Source of the DNA: Candidatus Methylophosphatis roskildensis
GTDB lineage: Bacteria > Pseudomonadota > Gammaproteobacteria > Burkholderiales > Rhodocyclaceae
Direction of reading: 5' to 3'
DNA length: 64,000 bases
Assembly: GCA_016708905.1 (NCBI GenBank)
Contig: JADJEV010000005.1
Span: forward strand, 496,001-560,000
In this document: in pieces, positions 56,095 through 64,000 of the stretch
Layout: the number at the start of each line of letters is the position of its first letter
Position numbering within the stretch: position 1 is the first letter of the stretch
Translations under genes and position numbers: made by a program
Notes under the pieces: model-generated
Told to the model about the DNA's origin: nothing
Seen by the model: the letters and a program-made list of their open reading frames with translations, nothing else
The model's database searches: none

Positions 56095-57006
56095 TCACAC
56101 TCGCGGGTCGGCAGGTCTGGGGGCCGGGGCAGCCTCGGGGTTGGAAATGCCGCTCGTCGCCCGGTCATTGCCGCCGAGATCCTTTGTGGTCGTCACGGCG
56201 TCGAACCCGGCGGCGCTCAGGCTTGCCCGCACCGCAGCTCCCTGATCCCAGCCGTGCTCGACCAGCAAGCTGCCGAATGGACGCAGATTCGCTCGCGCGC
56301 TGCGAACGATCTCCGCCAGATCCCCTGCGCCCGCCCTCCCCCGGCCGACCAGCGCGCCGCGGGGCTCGAATCGCAGATCGCCCTGGCCGAGGTGCGGGTC
56401 GGCCGGCGCAATGTACGGCGGGTTCGAAACGATCAGATCGAAACGCCGGTCGGCCAGCGCCGACCACCAGTCGCTCTCGATGAAATGCACGCGCGCGCCG
56501 AGTGCGTCGGCATTGCCGCGCGCCACGGCCAGCGCAGCGGGCGACACATCGGTGGCGGTGACATCGGCGCGCGGCAGTTCGAGCGCCATGGTAATCGCCA
56601 GTACCCCGCTGCCGGTGCCGAGATCGAGGATCTGGAGCCGCTGCGCCCGATCCCGTTCCCGCAATACCAGATCGACCAGCAGTTCGGTCTCGGGCCGCGG
56701 GATCAGCACATCCGGCGTGACGGAAAAGCGCCGTCCATAAAACTCGCGCCAGCCGATCAGGTAAGCGACGGGCTCCCCCGCCGCGCGGCGCACCACCAAG
56801 GCTTCGAAGTCTTGCCACGCTCGCGGGTCGAGCTGGCGTTCGGGAGCCGAGGCGAACCGGGCGTGGCCGAATCCGGTTACGTGCTGCAGCAGCGCGCGCG
56901 CATCGACCGGCCCGATCCGCTCGCGGGCAAACGACAGTGCATCGCGAACGCAGACAGATGAGGAGACAGATGGGGACACGGATGAGGAGACCGATGCGAA
57001 CAGCAT
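56095..57006 (-). CDS. prmC: Release factor glutamine methyltransferase PrmC
   Basis: Methylates the Gln of the GGQ motif of release factors. 303 residues: LLQHVTGFGHARFASAPERQ, PYG-type FYGRRFSVTPDVLIPRPETE, ILDLGTGSGVLAITMALEL and NPPY at 195-198. Start: ATG 57006 has GAGG five bases upstream and is seven bases after the prfA stop; GTG 57027 would overlap prfA. The N-terminus is extended by a Ser/Val-rich stretch encoded by a degenerate repeat (56955-57000). Confidence 0.93.
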   Translation of the reverse strand: MLFASVSSSVSPSVSSSVCVRDALSFARERIGPVDARALLQHVTGFGHARFASAPERQLDPRAWQDFEALVVRRAAGEPVAYLIGWREFYGRRFSVTPDVLIPRPETELLVDLVLRERDRAQRLQILDLGTGSGVLAITMALELPRADVTATDVSPAALAVARGNADALGARVHFIESDWWSALADRRFDLIVSNPPYIAPADPHLGQGDLRFEPRGALVGRGRAGAGDLAEIVRSARANLRPFGSLLVEHGWDQGAAVRASLSAAGFDAVTTTKDLGGNDRATSGISNPEAAPAPRPADPRV

Positions 57007-57013
57007 TGCGGCC

Positions 57014-58099
57014 TCAGGCCGACTCACCGGCCAGGGCGGCGAGCAGTTCGGCCTGGTGTTCGGCGGCGAGGGCTGCGACGATCTCGTCCATCTCGCCGTC
57101 CATGATCGAATCGATCTTGTAGAGCGTCAGATTGATCCGATGGTCGGTGACACGTCCCTGCGGGAAATTGTAGGTGCGAATGCGCTCGGAGCGATCGCCG
57201 GAACCGATCAGGGACTTGCGCTCCGAGGCGATCCTGGCCGCCTGCTCGTCGACCTGAGCCGCCTTGATGCGGGCGGCCAGTACGCTCATCGCCTGCGCCT
57301 TGTTGCGATGCTGGGAGCGGTCGTCCTGACATTCGACGACGATTCCGCTCGGGACATGCGTTATGCGTACCGCCGAATCGGTCTTGTTGATGTGCTGCCC
57401 GCCGGCGCCGCTGGCGCGGAAGGTGTCGATGCGCAGGTCGGCCGGATTGATCGAAACGTCGCCGACGTCATCGACCTCGGGCAGGACGGCGACGGTGCAT
57501 GCCGACGTGTGAATCCGCCCCTGCGTTTCGGTCGTCGGCACCCGCTGCACACGGTGCCCGCCGGATTCGAACTTGAGCCTCGAGTAGGCGCCCTGCCCGT
57601 TCAGCTTGACGATCACTTCCTTGTAGCCGCCGAGATCCGACTCGCTGGCGGAAATCATTTCCACCTTCCAGCGCTGGCGTTCGGCATAACGGCTGTACAT
57701 TCGCAGCAGGTCGGCAGCGAATAGTGCAGATTCGTCACCGCCGGTTCCGGCGCGAATCTCGAGAAACAGGTTGCGCTCGTCGTCTGGATCCCTGGGCAGT
57801 AGGGCATGCTGCATTTCTTCCTCCAGGCGCTCGATTTCGCGTTTGCAGGATTCGACCTCGTCGGCAGCCAGTTCCTGCATTTCCGGATCGCCGAGCATTC
57901 CCTGCGCCGCCGCGAGATCGCACTGCGCATGGCGCCATGCATGGAACAGCGCGACGACCGGCGCAATCTCGGCGTGCTCGCGCGTGAGCTTGCGGTAGGA
58001 ATCCATGTCGCGCGTCGAATCTTCGTGCGCAAGGGTCGCATCGAGTTCATCCAGCCGCTGGGCGAGTTGTTCGAGTTTGTCACTGATCGAAGGCTGCAT
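57014..58099 (-). CDS. prfA: Peptide chain release factor 1
   Basis: Reads UAA and UAG. 361 residues: GGQ at 233-235 in FRASGAGGQHINKTDSAV; the codon-recognition PxT is PTT in RVQRVPTTETQGR instead of the more usual PAT. LFLEIRAGTGGDESALFAAD is normal. Between hemA (71 bases upstream) and prmC (7 bases downstream): the classic hemA-prfA-prmC operon, so its own modifying enzyme is co-produced. Confidence 0.97.
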   Translation of the reverse strand: MQPSISDKLEQLAQRLDELDATLAHEDSTRDMDSYRKLTREHAEIAPVVALFHAWRHAQCDLAAAQGMLGDPEMQELAADEVESCKREIERLEEEMQHALLPRDPDDERNLFLEIRAGTGGDESALFAADLLRMYSRYAERQRWKVEMISASESDLGGYKEVIVKLNGQGAYSRLKFESGGHRVQRVPTTETQGRIHTSACTVAVLPEVDDVGDVSINPADLRIDTFRASGAGGQHINKTDSAVRITHVPSGIVVECQDDRSQHRNKAQAMSVLAARIKAAQVDEQAARIASERKSLIGSGDRSERIRTYNFPQGRVTDHRINLTLYKIDSIMDGEMDEIVAALAAEHQAELLAALAGESA

Positions 58100-58170
58100 C
58101 GGGATGTGACGAGCACGAGCCAGCCGTGCGCGCGCCAGGCCCGGCGGCCCGATGCGCGCGAGGCAGGTCG

Positions 58171-59436
58171 CTACTCGTGCGTGTTGTCCTGGGAGCTGAA
58201 GTGAAACAGACGGCCGAGCAGCGAAGCGAGATCGTTGCGCGCTGCGCCTTCGGTGGAATTGAGCACGTGCGTCGGCCCGTGCAGGAACTTGTTGGTGATA
58301 CCATGCGACAGCGCCTCGATCACGCGCTGCGGATCCTCGCCGCGCGACAGCAGCTTGACGGCTCGCTCCACTTCATGCCGTCGCACGCGTTCCGCATTGT
58401 CGCGCAGGGCGCGAATGGTCGGCACCGCATCGCGCGACGCGATCCAGTGCAGGAAATGATCGACCCGCGTGTCGATGATCTGCTCGGCCTCGACCACCGC
58501 GGCCTGACGCGATTCGAGACCGGACTCGACGATCTGCGCCAGATCGTCGAGTGAGTAGAGGAACACGTCGTCGAGTTCGGCAACCTCGGCCTCGACGTCG
58601 CGTGGCACCGCGAGGTCCACCATGACGATCGGCCGATGCCGGCGCGCGCGGATCGCACGCTCGACCATACCCAGTCCGATGATCGGCAACGGGCTCGCGG
58701 TACAGGAGATGACGATATCGTAGCGCGGCAGATGTCCCGCCACCTCGTCGAGCGAGACCGCGTCGCCGCCGAATCGCCGGGCAAGCGCGAGGCCACGCTC
58801 GATGGTGCGATTGGCAATGGTGATCTGCCTCGGTCTGCCCGAGGCGAAGTGCGCCGCCGAAAGTTCGATCATTTCGCCGGCGCCGATGAACAGCACGCGC
58901 TGATCCGAGATCCGCCCGAAGATCCGTTCTGACAGATGCACCGCGGCGGCGGCCATCGACACGATGTTGGCGCCGATCGCTGTGGTCGAACGGACTTCCT
59001 TGGCGACCGCGAAGGTCCGCTGGAACAGCTTGTGCAGCAGCGCACCCAGCGTGCCCGCTTCTTCGGCGGCACGCGCCGCCTGCTTCATCTGGCCGAGTAT
59101 CTGCGGTTCGCCGAGCACCATCGAATCGAGCCCGCTGGCCACGCGAAACATGTGCCGCACGGCGTCGCGCTGCGGCAGGGTGTACAGATAGGGCGAGATG
59201 ATCTGCAGCGGCAGCCGATGATACTCGGCCAACCAGTCGGTGGCTGCCTGCGGATCATTGGTCGCGCAATACAGCTCAGTGCGGTTGCAGGTGGACAGAA
59301 TCGCCGCCTCGCCGACGCCGCGGCCATGGACCAGGTGATTCAGCGCGTCGTTGACCCGCTCGGGCTGAAACACCACCTGCTCGCGAACCGCAAGCGGAGC
59401 CGTGTGGTGGTTGATGCCGAGGGCGAAAAGGCGCAT
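58171..59436 (-). CDS. hemA: Glutamyl-tRNA reductase
   Basis: First step of tetrapyrrole synthesis by the C5 pathway: glutamyl-tRNA to glutamate-1-semialdehyde. 421 residues starting MRLFALGINHHTAPLAVREQ; nucleophile C50 in LSTCNRTELYC; NADPH domain RVLFIGAGEMIELSAAHFAS. First gene of the hemA-prfA-prmC unit. Confidence 0.97.
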   Translation of the reverse strand: MRLFALGINHHTAPLAVREQVVFQPERVNDALNHLVHGRGVGEAAILSTCNRTELYCATNDPQAATDWLAEYHRLPLQIISPYLYTLPQRDAVRHMFRVASGLDSMVLGEPQILGQMKQAARAAEEAGTLGALLHKLFQRTFAVAKEVRSTTAIGANIVSMAAAAVHLSERIFGRISDQRVLFIGAGEMIELSAAHFASGRPRQITIANRTIERGLALARRFGGDAVSLDEVAGHLPRYDIVISCTASPLPIIGLGMVERAIRARRHRPIVMVDLAVPRDVEAEVAELDDVFLYSLDDLAQIVESGLESRQAAVVEAEQIIDTRVDHFLHWIASRDAVPTIRALRDNAERVRRHEVERAVKLLSRGEDPQRVIEALSHGITNKFLHGPTHVLNSTEGAARNDLASLLGRLFHFSSQDNTHE

Positions 59437-59577
59437 GCGTGCTCGCTAACCAACGAGGTAGTCGACCGCAACAGGCAGGCAACGTGTCGGCGCGATTATA
59501 GCTCGCGCCGGCTGGTCACCGGTCAAACGGATCGAGACGGCCAGCGCAAGACTCGGCGAGACGCGGAAAATCGATGG

Positions 59578-59653
<76 letters not shown>

Positions 59654-59799
59654 ACGGTGGAGAGCGGCGGATTATAGCGGGACCGCCCGGCAGCGTAAAG
59701 CACGACACGCGCTTCAAACACCTGCCGAACCACGACCGCGCGTTGGATTCTTCCCGCGAAACCGCCCGCTGCCGGACCGCGGATTGATCCCTTCCCGAT

Positions 59800-61251
59800 T
59801 CAGAAGCCAAGCAAGTCGAGGCGGAAATTCTGCCCCACCAGTCGGCGCAACTTGACGACGACTCGCAGGCTCTCGGCGAGCGCGCGCTGATCGATTTGCG
59901 TGAGTTCATCAGGGCGAATCCGATTCGTCGCTGATCCGCCGGACTCGATCGACGCCAGCCCCGATTCGGCCCGCACGGTGCATAGGAAGCTGAAGGCCGC
60001 GGCGACTTCCCGCGCGAAGCGCTGGTCGATCACGCGCATCCCGACCAAGGCTTCGATGCGATCGAGTGTTGGGGTGACTGTCAGCTTCTTCTGCAAGGCC
60101 AGGGCGCGTATTCCATGGACGATCGGAAACACGCCGCCCTTCTTGATATCCAGCGTGCCCGCCTGATCGCCGGAGCGCTCGATCTGCAGGCGGGAGAACA
60201 CGCCGACCGGCACGCGAAACGCGTTGATGGCGCTGGCGAACTGGGCATAGAAGGCGTCGCTGCTCACTGTCGTTTCGAACAACACGGCCTTGACACCGTC
60301 CAGCAGATGCTCGTCGCCGGCCACTGCCTCGGCATCGAAGAAGATCGCCAGATTCATTACCTCGTCATTGCCGCTCGAAGCGATCCATTGCGATACCTGG
60401 GCGCGAAACTGCGTTTGGGTAAGCACCCAGGCGGGATTGCTGATCATGATGTCGCCCGGACAGCGCGGGTAGCCCAGATCGATCAGCGCGCTCGTGATCG
60501 CGCAGCACGCCGGCATTACGGAATCGGCGTCGAGACCGTCACGGACGATCAGCGCGTTGTCCTGATCGGTCGGCAGGATTTGCTCGCGGCGTCCCTCGCT
60601 CCCCATGACGACGAAACATACGTCCTGCTGGAGCTCCTTCGGCATCAGCAGCTCGAACAGGCGGCGGAAGATCGCCCGGTTGACGTCGCTCGCCAGGCGA
60701 CCGATGCGGTCGGGCTTGACACCGTTTCGCAACAGCGCACCGACCATCCGTACCATCGCATCGGCCGCAGGCGCGAGGTCAGTCGACTGGTGCGCCTGAG
60801 CGGCAATCCGCAATATCGCATTCGAATGAATGGCCAGATGCCCGAGCACATCGGCCTGCTCGAGTATGGCTGAAATCCTGCCCTGATCGGTAACCAGCAG
60901 TCGGTCGACGCCGTGGCGCTGCATTTGTATCAGCGCGTCGAGCACAATGGCGCCGGCATCGATCGTCACCGGAGGGCGTCGGGTCACCCGAGCAACCGCA
61001 CCGTCCGGTGGAATGCCATCGAGCGCCAAGGCATCGCGCAGGTTGGAATCGGTGATGATGCAACTCTCTGTGCCGTCTTCGATCAGCGCGCACACAGCCC
61101 GTTGCTCGTGCATGGCGCTCGCTGCTTCGCGCAGCGTTGCATCAGCCTGGATCCGGATCGGTTCCCGCAACGCAAGGTCACGGACACGAGCGATCATCAG
61201 CGTTTGAGTTTCGATTCCCGATTCTCGCAAGTCTCCGCCGGGCTGATTCAT
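59800..61251 (-). CDS. CBS-domain/DUF294 nucleotidyltransferase-like protein
   Basis: A 483-residue cytoplasmic protein: two CBS domains (about 20-140; RDLALREPIRIQADATLREA, GVDRLLVTDQGRISAILEQA), then a DUF294 nucleotidyltransferase-like domain (VVMGSEGRREQILPTDQDNA, GSEGR-x12-D type) and its C-terminal helical partner. Such proteins often carry a cNMP domain at the N-terminus; that is absent here. It is divergent from yjcH-actP, an arrangement common in relatives, which suggests control of acetate/cation symport (inference). Confidence 0.9.
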   Translation of the reverse strand: MNQPGGDLRESGIETQTLMIARVRDLALREPIRIQADATLREAASAMHEQRAVCALIEDGTESCIITDSNLRDALALDGIPPDGAVARVTRRPPVTIDAGAIVLDALIQMQRHGVDRLLVTDQGRISAILEQADVLGHLAIHSNAILRIAAQAHQSTDLAPAADAMVRMVGALLRNGVKPDRIGRLASDVNRAIFRRLFELLMPKELQQDVCFVVMGSEGRREQILPTDQDNALIVRDGLDADSVMPACCAITSALIDLGYPRCPGDIMISNPAWVLTQTQFRAQVSQWIASSGNDEVMNLAIFFDAEAVAGDEHLLDGVKAVLFETTVSSDAFYAQFASAINAFRVPVGVFSRLQIERSGDQAGTLDIKKGGVFPIVHGIRALALQKKLTVTPTLDRIEALVGMRVIDQRFAREVAAAFSFLCTVRAESGLASIESGGSATNRIRPDELTQIDQRALAESLRVVVKLRRLVGQNFRLDLLGF

Positions 61252-61555
61252 CGTCGATGCCTGTCCGCGAAAGAGGAGTATTTGCTCTGGAAATCACAGC
61301 CGCGAGATAATTATACGTCCCGCTCGAAGTATCGGCCGCAGGGGCCAACCAGGACAGAGCCGGGCATCGCTGATACACCCCCATCGGGGCAAGGATGCGC
61401 GGCGGCCAGACGGCTGGGCGGCTCATTGGAGGCCGGTAATCCAGGGAGATCCGTGCCAGTCGGGGTAGGCTACCAGCAAGACGTGGCAGCTATCCCAACG
61501 AGTGCTGCATGCGGAAACGCGGCTCGCCAATTGGTAGTTTGGTTTAGAGAACAAC
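61252..61555. other. Divergent promoter region of the DUF294 gene and yjcH-actP
   Basis: 304 bases, with a rather AT-rich stretch near 61275-61320 (TTTGCTCTGG ... GATAATTATACG) that could hold promoters for either side. No certain -35/-10 pair and no coding region seen. Confidence 0.4.
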
Positions 61556-61870
61556 ATGCACGAAGACACGAATGCAAGACTTCGAGACAACCCGAAATTC
61601 CAGAAGCTGGTGAGCACGCGTAGCACGTACTCGATCGTGATGACGCTTGCGATGATCGTCGGGTACTTCGGCTACATCCTTCTCGTGGCATTCAACAAGG
61701 ACTTCCTTGCGCAAAAGCTGGGCGCCGAACTGGTGACGAGCGTCGGCCTTCTGATCGGTGTGGGCGTCCTGCTGTTTGCAATCATCATCACCGGCCTCTA
61801 TGTGCGTCGGTCGAACACCGAGTTCGACTCGCTGAACGAAGACTTGATCAAGGAGGCCAACAAGCCATGA
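61556..61870 (+). CDS. yjcH: DUF485 membrane protein YjcH, partner of ActP
   Basis: A 104-residue protein: RLRDNPKFQKLVSTRSTYSI then two membrane spans (about 26-46 and 62-84) and the conserved end GLYVRRSNTEFDSLN. DUF485 proteins are encoded directly before actP in most proteobacteria. Its stop overlaps the actP ATG by four bases. Confidence 0.95.
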   Translation: MHEDTNARLRDNPKFQKLVSTRSTYSIVMTLAMIVGYFGYILLVAFNKDFLAQKLGAELVTSVGLLIGVGVLLFAIIITGLYVRRSNTEFDSLNEDLIKEANKP

Positions 61871-63546
61871 TCAAGAACAACCGACAGATCTTCTTCGGTC
61901 TGGTTGCAATGCTGGCGGCGGCGGCCGTGATTGCCGCCGGCACGGACCTCGGCCAGACGACCAAGCAGGAAACCAATTGGACGGCGATTGCAATTTTCAT
62001 CGGTTTCGTCGCCGTCACGCTATTGATCACCAAATGGGCGGCGGCCAGGACCAAGACGGCGGCCGACTTCTACACCGCGGGCAGCGGAATCACCGGCTTT
62101 CAGAACGGCCTGGCGATCGCCGGCGACTACATGTCCGCCGCATCGTTCCTGGGCATTTCCGGGCTGGTATTTGCCAACGGCTTCGACGGGTTGATCTTCT
62201 CGATTGGCTGGCTGGTTGGCTGGCCGGTCATCACTTTCCTGTTGGCAGAGCGCCTGCGCAACCTGGGCAAGTTTACCGTCGCCGACGTCGCCGGGTATCG
62301 CTTCGATGCGGTGCCGATCCGTTCGTTCGTAGCCCTCGGCTCACTGGTTGTCGTGGCCTTCTACATGATCGCGCAGATGGTCGGCGCCGGTCAGCTGATC
62401 AAGGTGCTATTCGGCCTGGATTACGCCGTGGCGGTTGTGGTGGTCGGCGCGCTGATGATGATGTACGTGCTGTTCGGCGGCATGACCGCGACGACCTGGG
62501 TACAGATCATCAAGGCAGTCCTGCTGCTGGTCGGTGCGAGCTTCATGGCGCTCGCCGTGCTGTGGCAGTTCAACTTCAGCCCCGAGGCCCTGTTTGCCAA
62601 GGCAGTCGAGGTCCATGACAGCCATGACAAAATCATGGCGCCTGGTGGGCTGATCAAGGATCCGATCTCGGCGATCTCGGTCGGCATGGCACTGATGTTC
62701 GGCACCGCCGGTCTGCCGCACATCCTGATGCGCTTCTTCACCGTGCCGAACGCCAGGGAAGCGCGCATGTCGGTTGCTTGGGCTACCACCTGGATCGGCT
62801 ACTTCTACATTCTGACCTTCATCATCGGCTTCGGCGCCATCGTGATGCTGATCCAGGATCCGGTAGCCTACTATGTCGATCCGGCGGATCTGACCAAGGG
62901 CCTGAAGGGCGGCGGCAATATGGCGGCCATCCACTTGTCGAACGCAGTCGGTGGCAACGTGTTTCTCGGTTTCATCTCCGCGGTGGCCTTCGCGACGATT
63001 CTCGCGGTGGTCTCGGGTCTGACGCTGGCCGGCGCCGCGGCCGTGTCACATGACCTTTACGCTGCGGTGTTCAAGAAGGGCAAGGCGGATTCCATGCACG
63101 AGTTGCGTGTTTCCAAGATCACCACGGTTTGCCTGGGCGTTTTGTCGGTGGTGCTGGGAATCACGTTCGAGCATCAAAACGTCGCCTTCATGGTGATGCT
63201 GGCTTTCGCCGTTGCCTGTTCGGCCAACTTCCCTGTTCTGTTCATGTCGATACTGTGGAAGGATTGCACCACCAAGGGTGCGGTCGCGGGCGGTCTGGTC
63301 GGCCTGATCAGTTCGCTAGCGCTGACTGTCTTGTCGCCCACCGTATGGGAAGAAGTTTTGATGAACGCCAAAGGAAGCGCGCCGTTCCCCTACTCTTCTC
63401 CTGCGATCTTTTCGATGACGTCCGCGTTCATTGTCATCTGGCTGGTCTCGCTGATTGACCGCGGCGCACAAGCAGCGAAGGAACGTGCCGCTTTCCCGGC
63501 GCAGTTCGTTCGCTCCGAAACCGGAATAGGCGCCTCGGAATACTGA
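61867..63546 (+). CDS. actP: Cation/acetate symporter ActP
   Basis: A 559-residue sodium:solute symporter: about thirteen spans, TAADFYTAGSGITGFQNGLA, IAGDYMSAASFLGISGLVFA, MFGTAGLPHILMRFFTVPNA are ActP-type motifs. It imports acetate and other short-chain acids. Coupled to yjcH. No acs gene is adjacent in the window. Confidence 0.96.
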   Translation: MIKNNRQIFFGLVAMLAAAAVIAAGTDLGQTTKQETNWTAIAIFIGFVAVTLLITKWAAARTKTAADFYTAGSGITGFQNGLAIAGDYMSAASFLGISGLVFANGFDGLIFSIGWLVGWPVITFLLAERLRNLGKFTVADVAGYRFDAVPIRSFVALGSLVVVAFYMIAQMVGAGQLIKVLFGLDYAVAVVVVGALMMMYVLFGGMTATTWVQIIKAVLLLVGASFMALAVLWQFNFSPEALFAKAVEVHDSHDKIMAPGGLIKDPISAISVGMALMFGTAGLPHILMRFFTVPNAREARMSVAWATTWIGYFYILTFIIGFGAIVMLIQDPVAYYVDPADLTKGLKGGGNMAAIHLSNAVGGNVFLGFISAVAFATILAVVSGLTLAGAAAVSHDLYAAVFKKGKADSMHELRVSKITTVCLGVLSVVLGITFEHQNVAFMVMLAFAVACSANFPVLFMSILWKDCTTKGAVAGGLVGLISSLALTVLSPTVWEEVLMNAKGSAPFPYSSPAIFSMTSAFIVIWLVSLIDRGAQAAKERAAFPAQFVRSETGIGASEY

Positions 63547-63755
63547 GCGATACGCAGCTCAAGAGTGCGGACGCACGTCCGTGACCTGCTGACAGTCAAA
63601 GTTGCGACCAGCCCAGACACCCGACAGACGCCCCGGGGGCGGCTATTCTCGGCCCGCCAGTTTCCGAAATGCCGTCATGACAGGGCCATCGATGCCCGCG
63701 CATGGACCTCGGGCGGCGGGCTTTCAGTTGGGAGCAGACCTCTCGCACAATGCAC

Positions 63756-63779
63756 AAGGCCCCGCTCACGCGAGGCCTT
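63756..63779. terminator. Possible terminator between actP and groL
   Basis: AAGGCCCCGC and its complement (one mismatch) form a 10-bp stem with a TCAC loop. Genes on both sides converge. No clear T-run. The remainder of 63547-63860 shows no gene. Confidence 0.5.
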
Positions 63780-63860
63780 GTCTTCGGACTGCGGACCGAA
63801 CCAAGTCTGCGCCGAAGCGCGGACAGGGTTCGGAACCGCCGGGTAGAACCCGGGCGAGGG

Positions 63861-64000
63861 TTACATGCCCATATCGCCCATGCCACCCATGCCGCCCATG
63901 CCGCCCATGCCCGGCATGCCGCCTGCCGGCTTGTCTTCGACCAGTTCGGCAACCATCGCGTCGGTGGTCAGCATCAGGCTGGCGATCGAAGCGGCGTTCT
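63861..64000 (-). CDS. groL: Chaperonin GroEL, C-terminal end (start outside window)
   Basis: 46 residues are visible: NAASIASLMLTTDAMVAELV, EDKPAGG and a Met/Gly-rich tail GGMGGMGGMGDMGM before TAA at 63861-63863. This tail is diagnostic of GroEL. The rest, and groES, would lie to the right of the window. Confidence 0.97.
   Translation of the reverse strand, partial: NAASIASLMLTTDAMVAELVEDKPAGGMPGMGGMGGMGGMGDMGM

Overview
The window is dense, GC-rich, single-chromosome-style DNA from a betaproteobacterium, most likely near Rhodocyclales/Burkholderiales. This is an inference from gene content and order: an AlgZ/AlgR-type two-component pair divergent from argH, the hemA-prfA-prmC block, a lone HPr kinase gene, a GCS2-type glutamate-cysteine ligase, a PEP-CTERM protein, CHASE2/FecR proteins and an ISAzo13-type transposon. 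It holds about 50 protein genes, one tRNA (Phe), no rRNA and no CRISPR array. Most genes are ordinary housekeeping or envelope functions; the interesting parts are a few unusual fusions, a decaying locus hit by an insertion sequence, and several repeat families.

Layout. 1-4.6 kb: end of a disordered Pro/Arg-rich protein, tcdA, a 0.5-kb inverted repeat, htpX, a histone-like SWIB protein and a SprT-like mini-protease. 4.7-10.3 kb: a secreted caspase-fold protein, two YVTN beta-propellers flanking a START-like secreted protein and an I42-type protease-inhibitor lipoprotein, and a methyltransferase. 10.3-13.1 kb: membrane proteins, one with a TIR-like cytoplasmic tail. 13.2-19.9 kb: Pit phosphate transporter with its DUF47 partner, FKBP isomerase, MsrA, a glutamate-cysteine ligase-type enzyme, a PEP-CTERM protein and hprK. 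20.1-25.2 kb: a decaying locus with small membrane ORFs, a gene stopped by one nonsense codon, and a secreted-protein gene split by an IS21 element whose target duplication can be read exactly. 25.2-32.8 kb: intracellular PHA depolymerase, a CPA2 antiporter, an intact ISAzo13-type element, an MBL hydrolase and AidB.

33.2-37.7 kb is a compact three-gene operon (ATP-grasp ligase, isopropylmalate/isocitrate-dehydrogenase-like enzyme, isochorismatase-aldehyde dehydrogenase fusion) that matches no pathway I know; it is the best candidate for an undescribed metabolic system. 38.2-46.2 kb: a glutaredoxin-CcdA-like fusion, a methyltransferase, algR/algZ, argH, a Ser/Thr kinase fused to a cyclic-nucleotide-binding domain, a fructosamine-kinase-like enzyme and grxD. 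46.5-49.5 kb: a translationally coupled pair, a TIR-CHASE2 membrane protein (apparently CTG-initiated) and a FecR-domain lipoprotein ending in four precisely spaced Cys-rich repeats; this is the best candidate for an undescribed signalling or defence-like system. 50-64 kb: K+ channel, ScpB-like decarboxylase, pyruvate kinase, EF-G-like GTPase, hemA-prfA-prmC, tRNA-Phe, a DUF294/CBS protein divergent from yjcH-actP, and the end of groL.

Functionally, low-affinity phosphate uptake (Pit/DUF47), acetate uptake (YjcH/ActP) and PHA mobilisation (PhaZ-type) occur in one window. That fits a polymer-storing betaproteobacterium but does not prove it.
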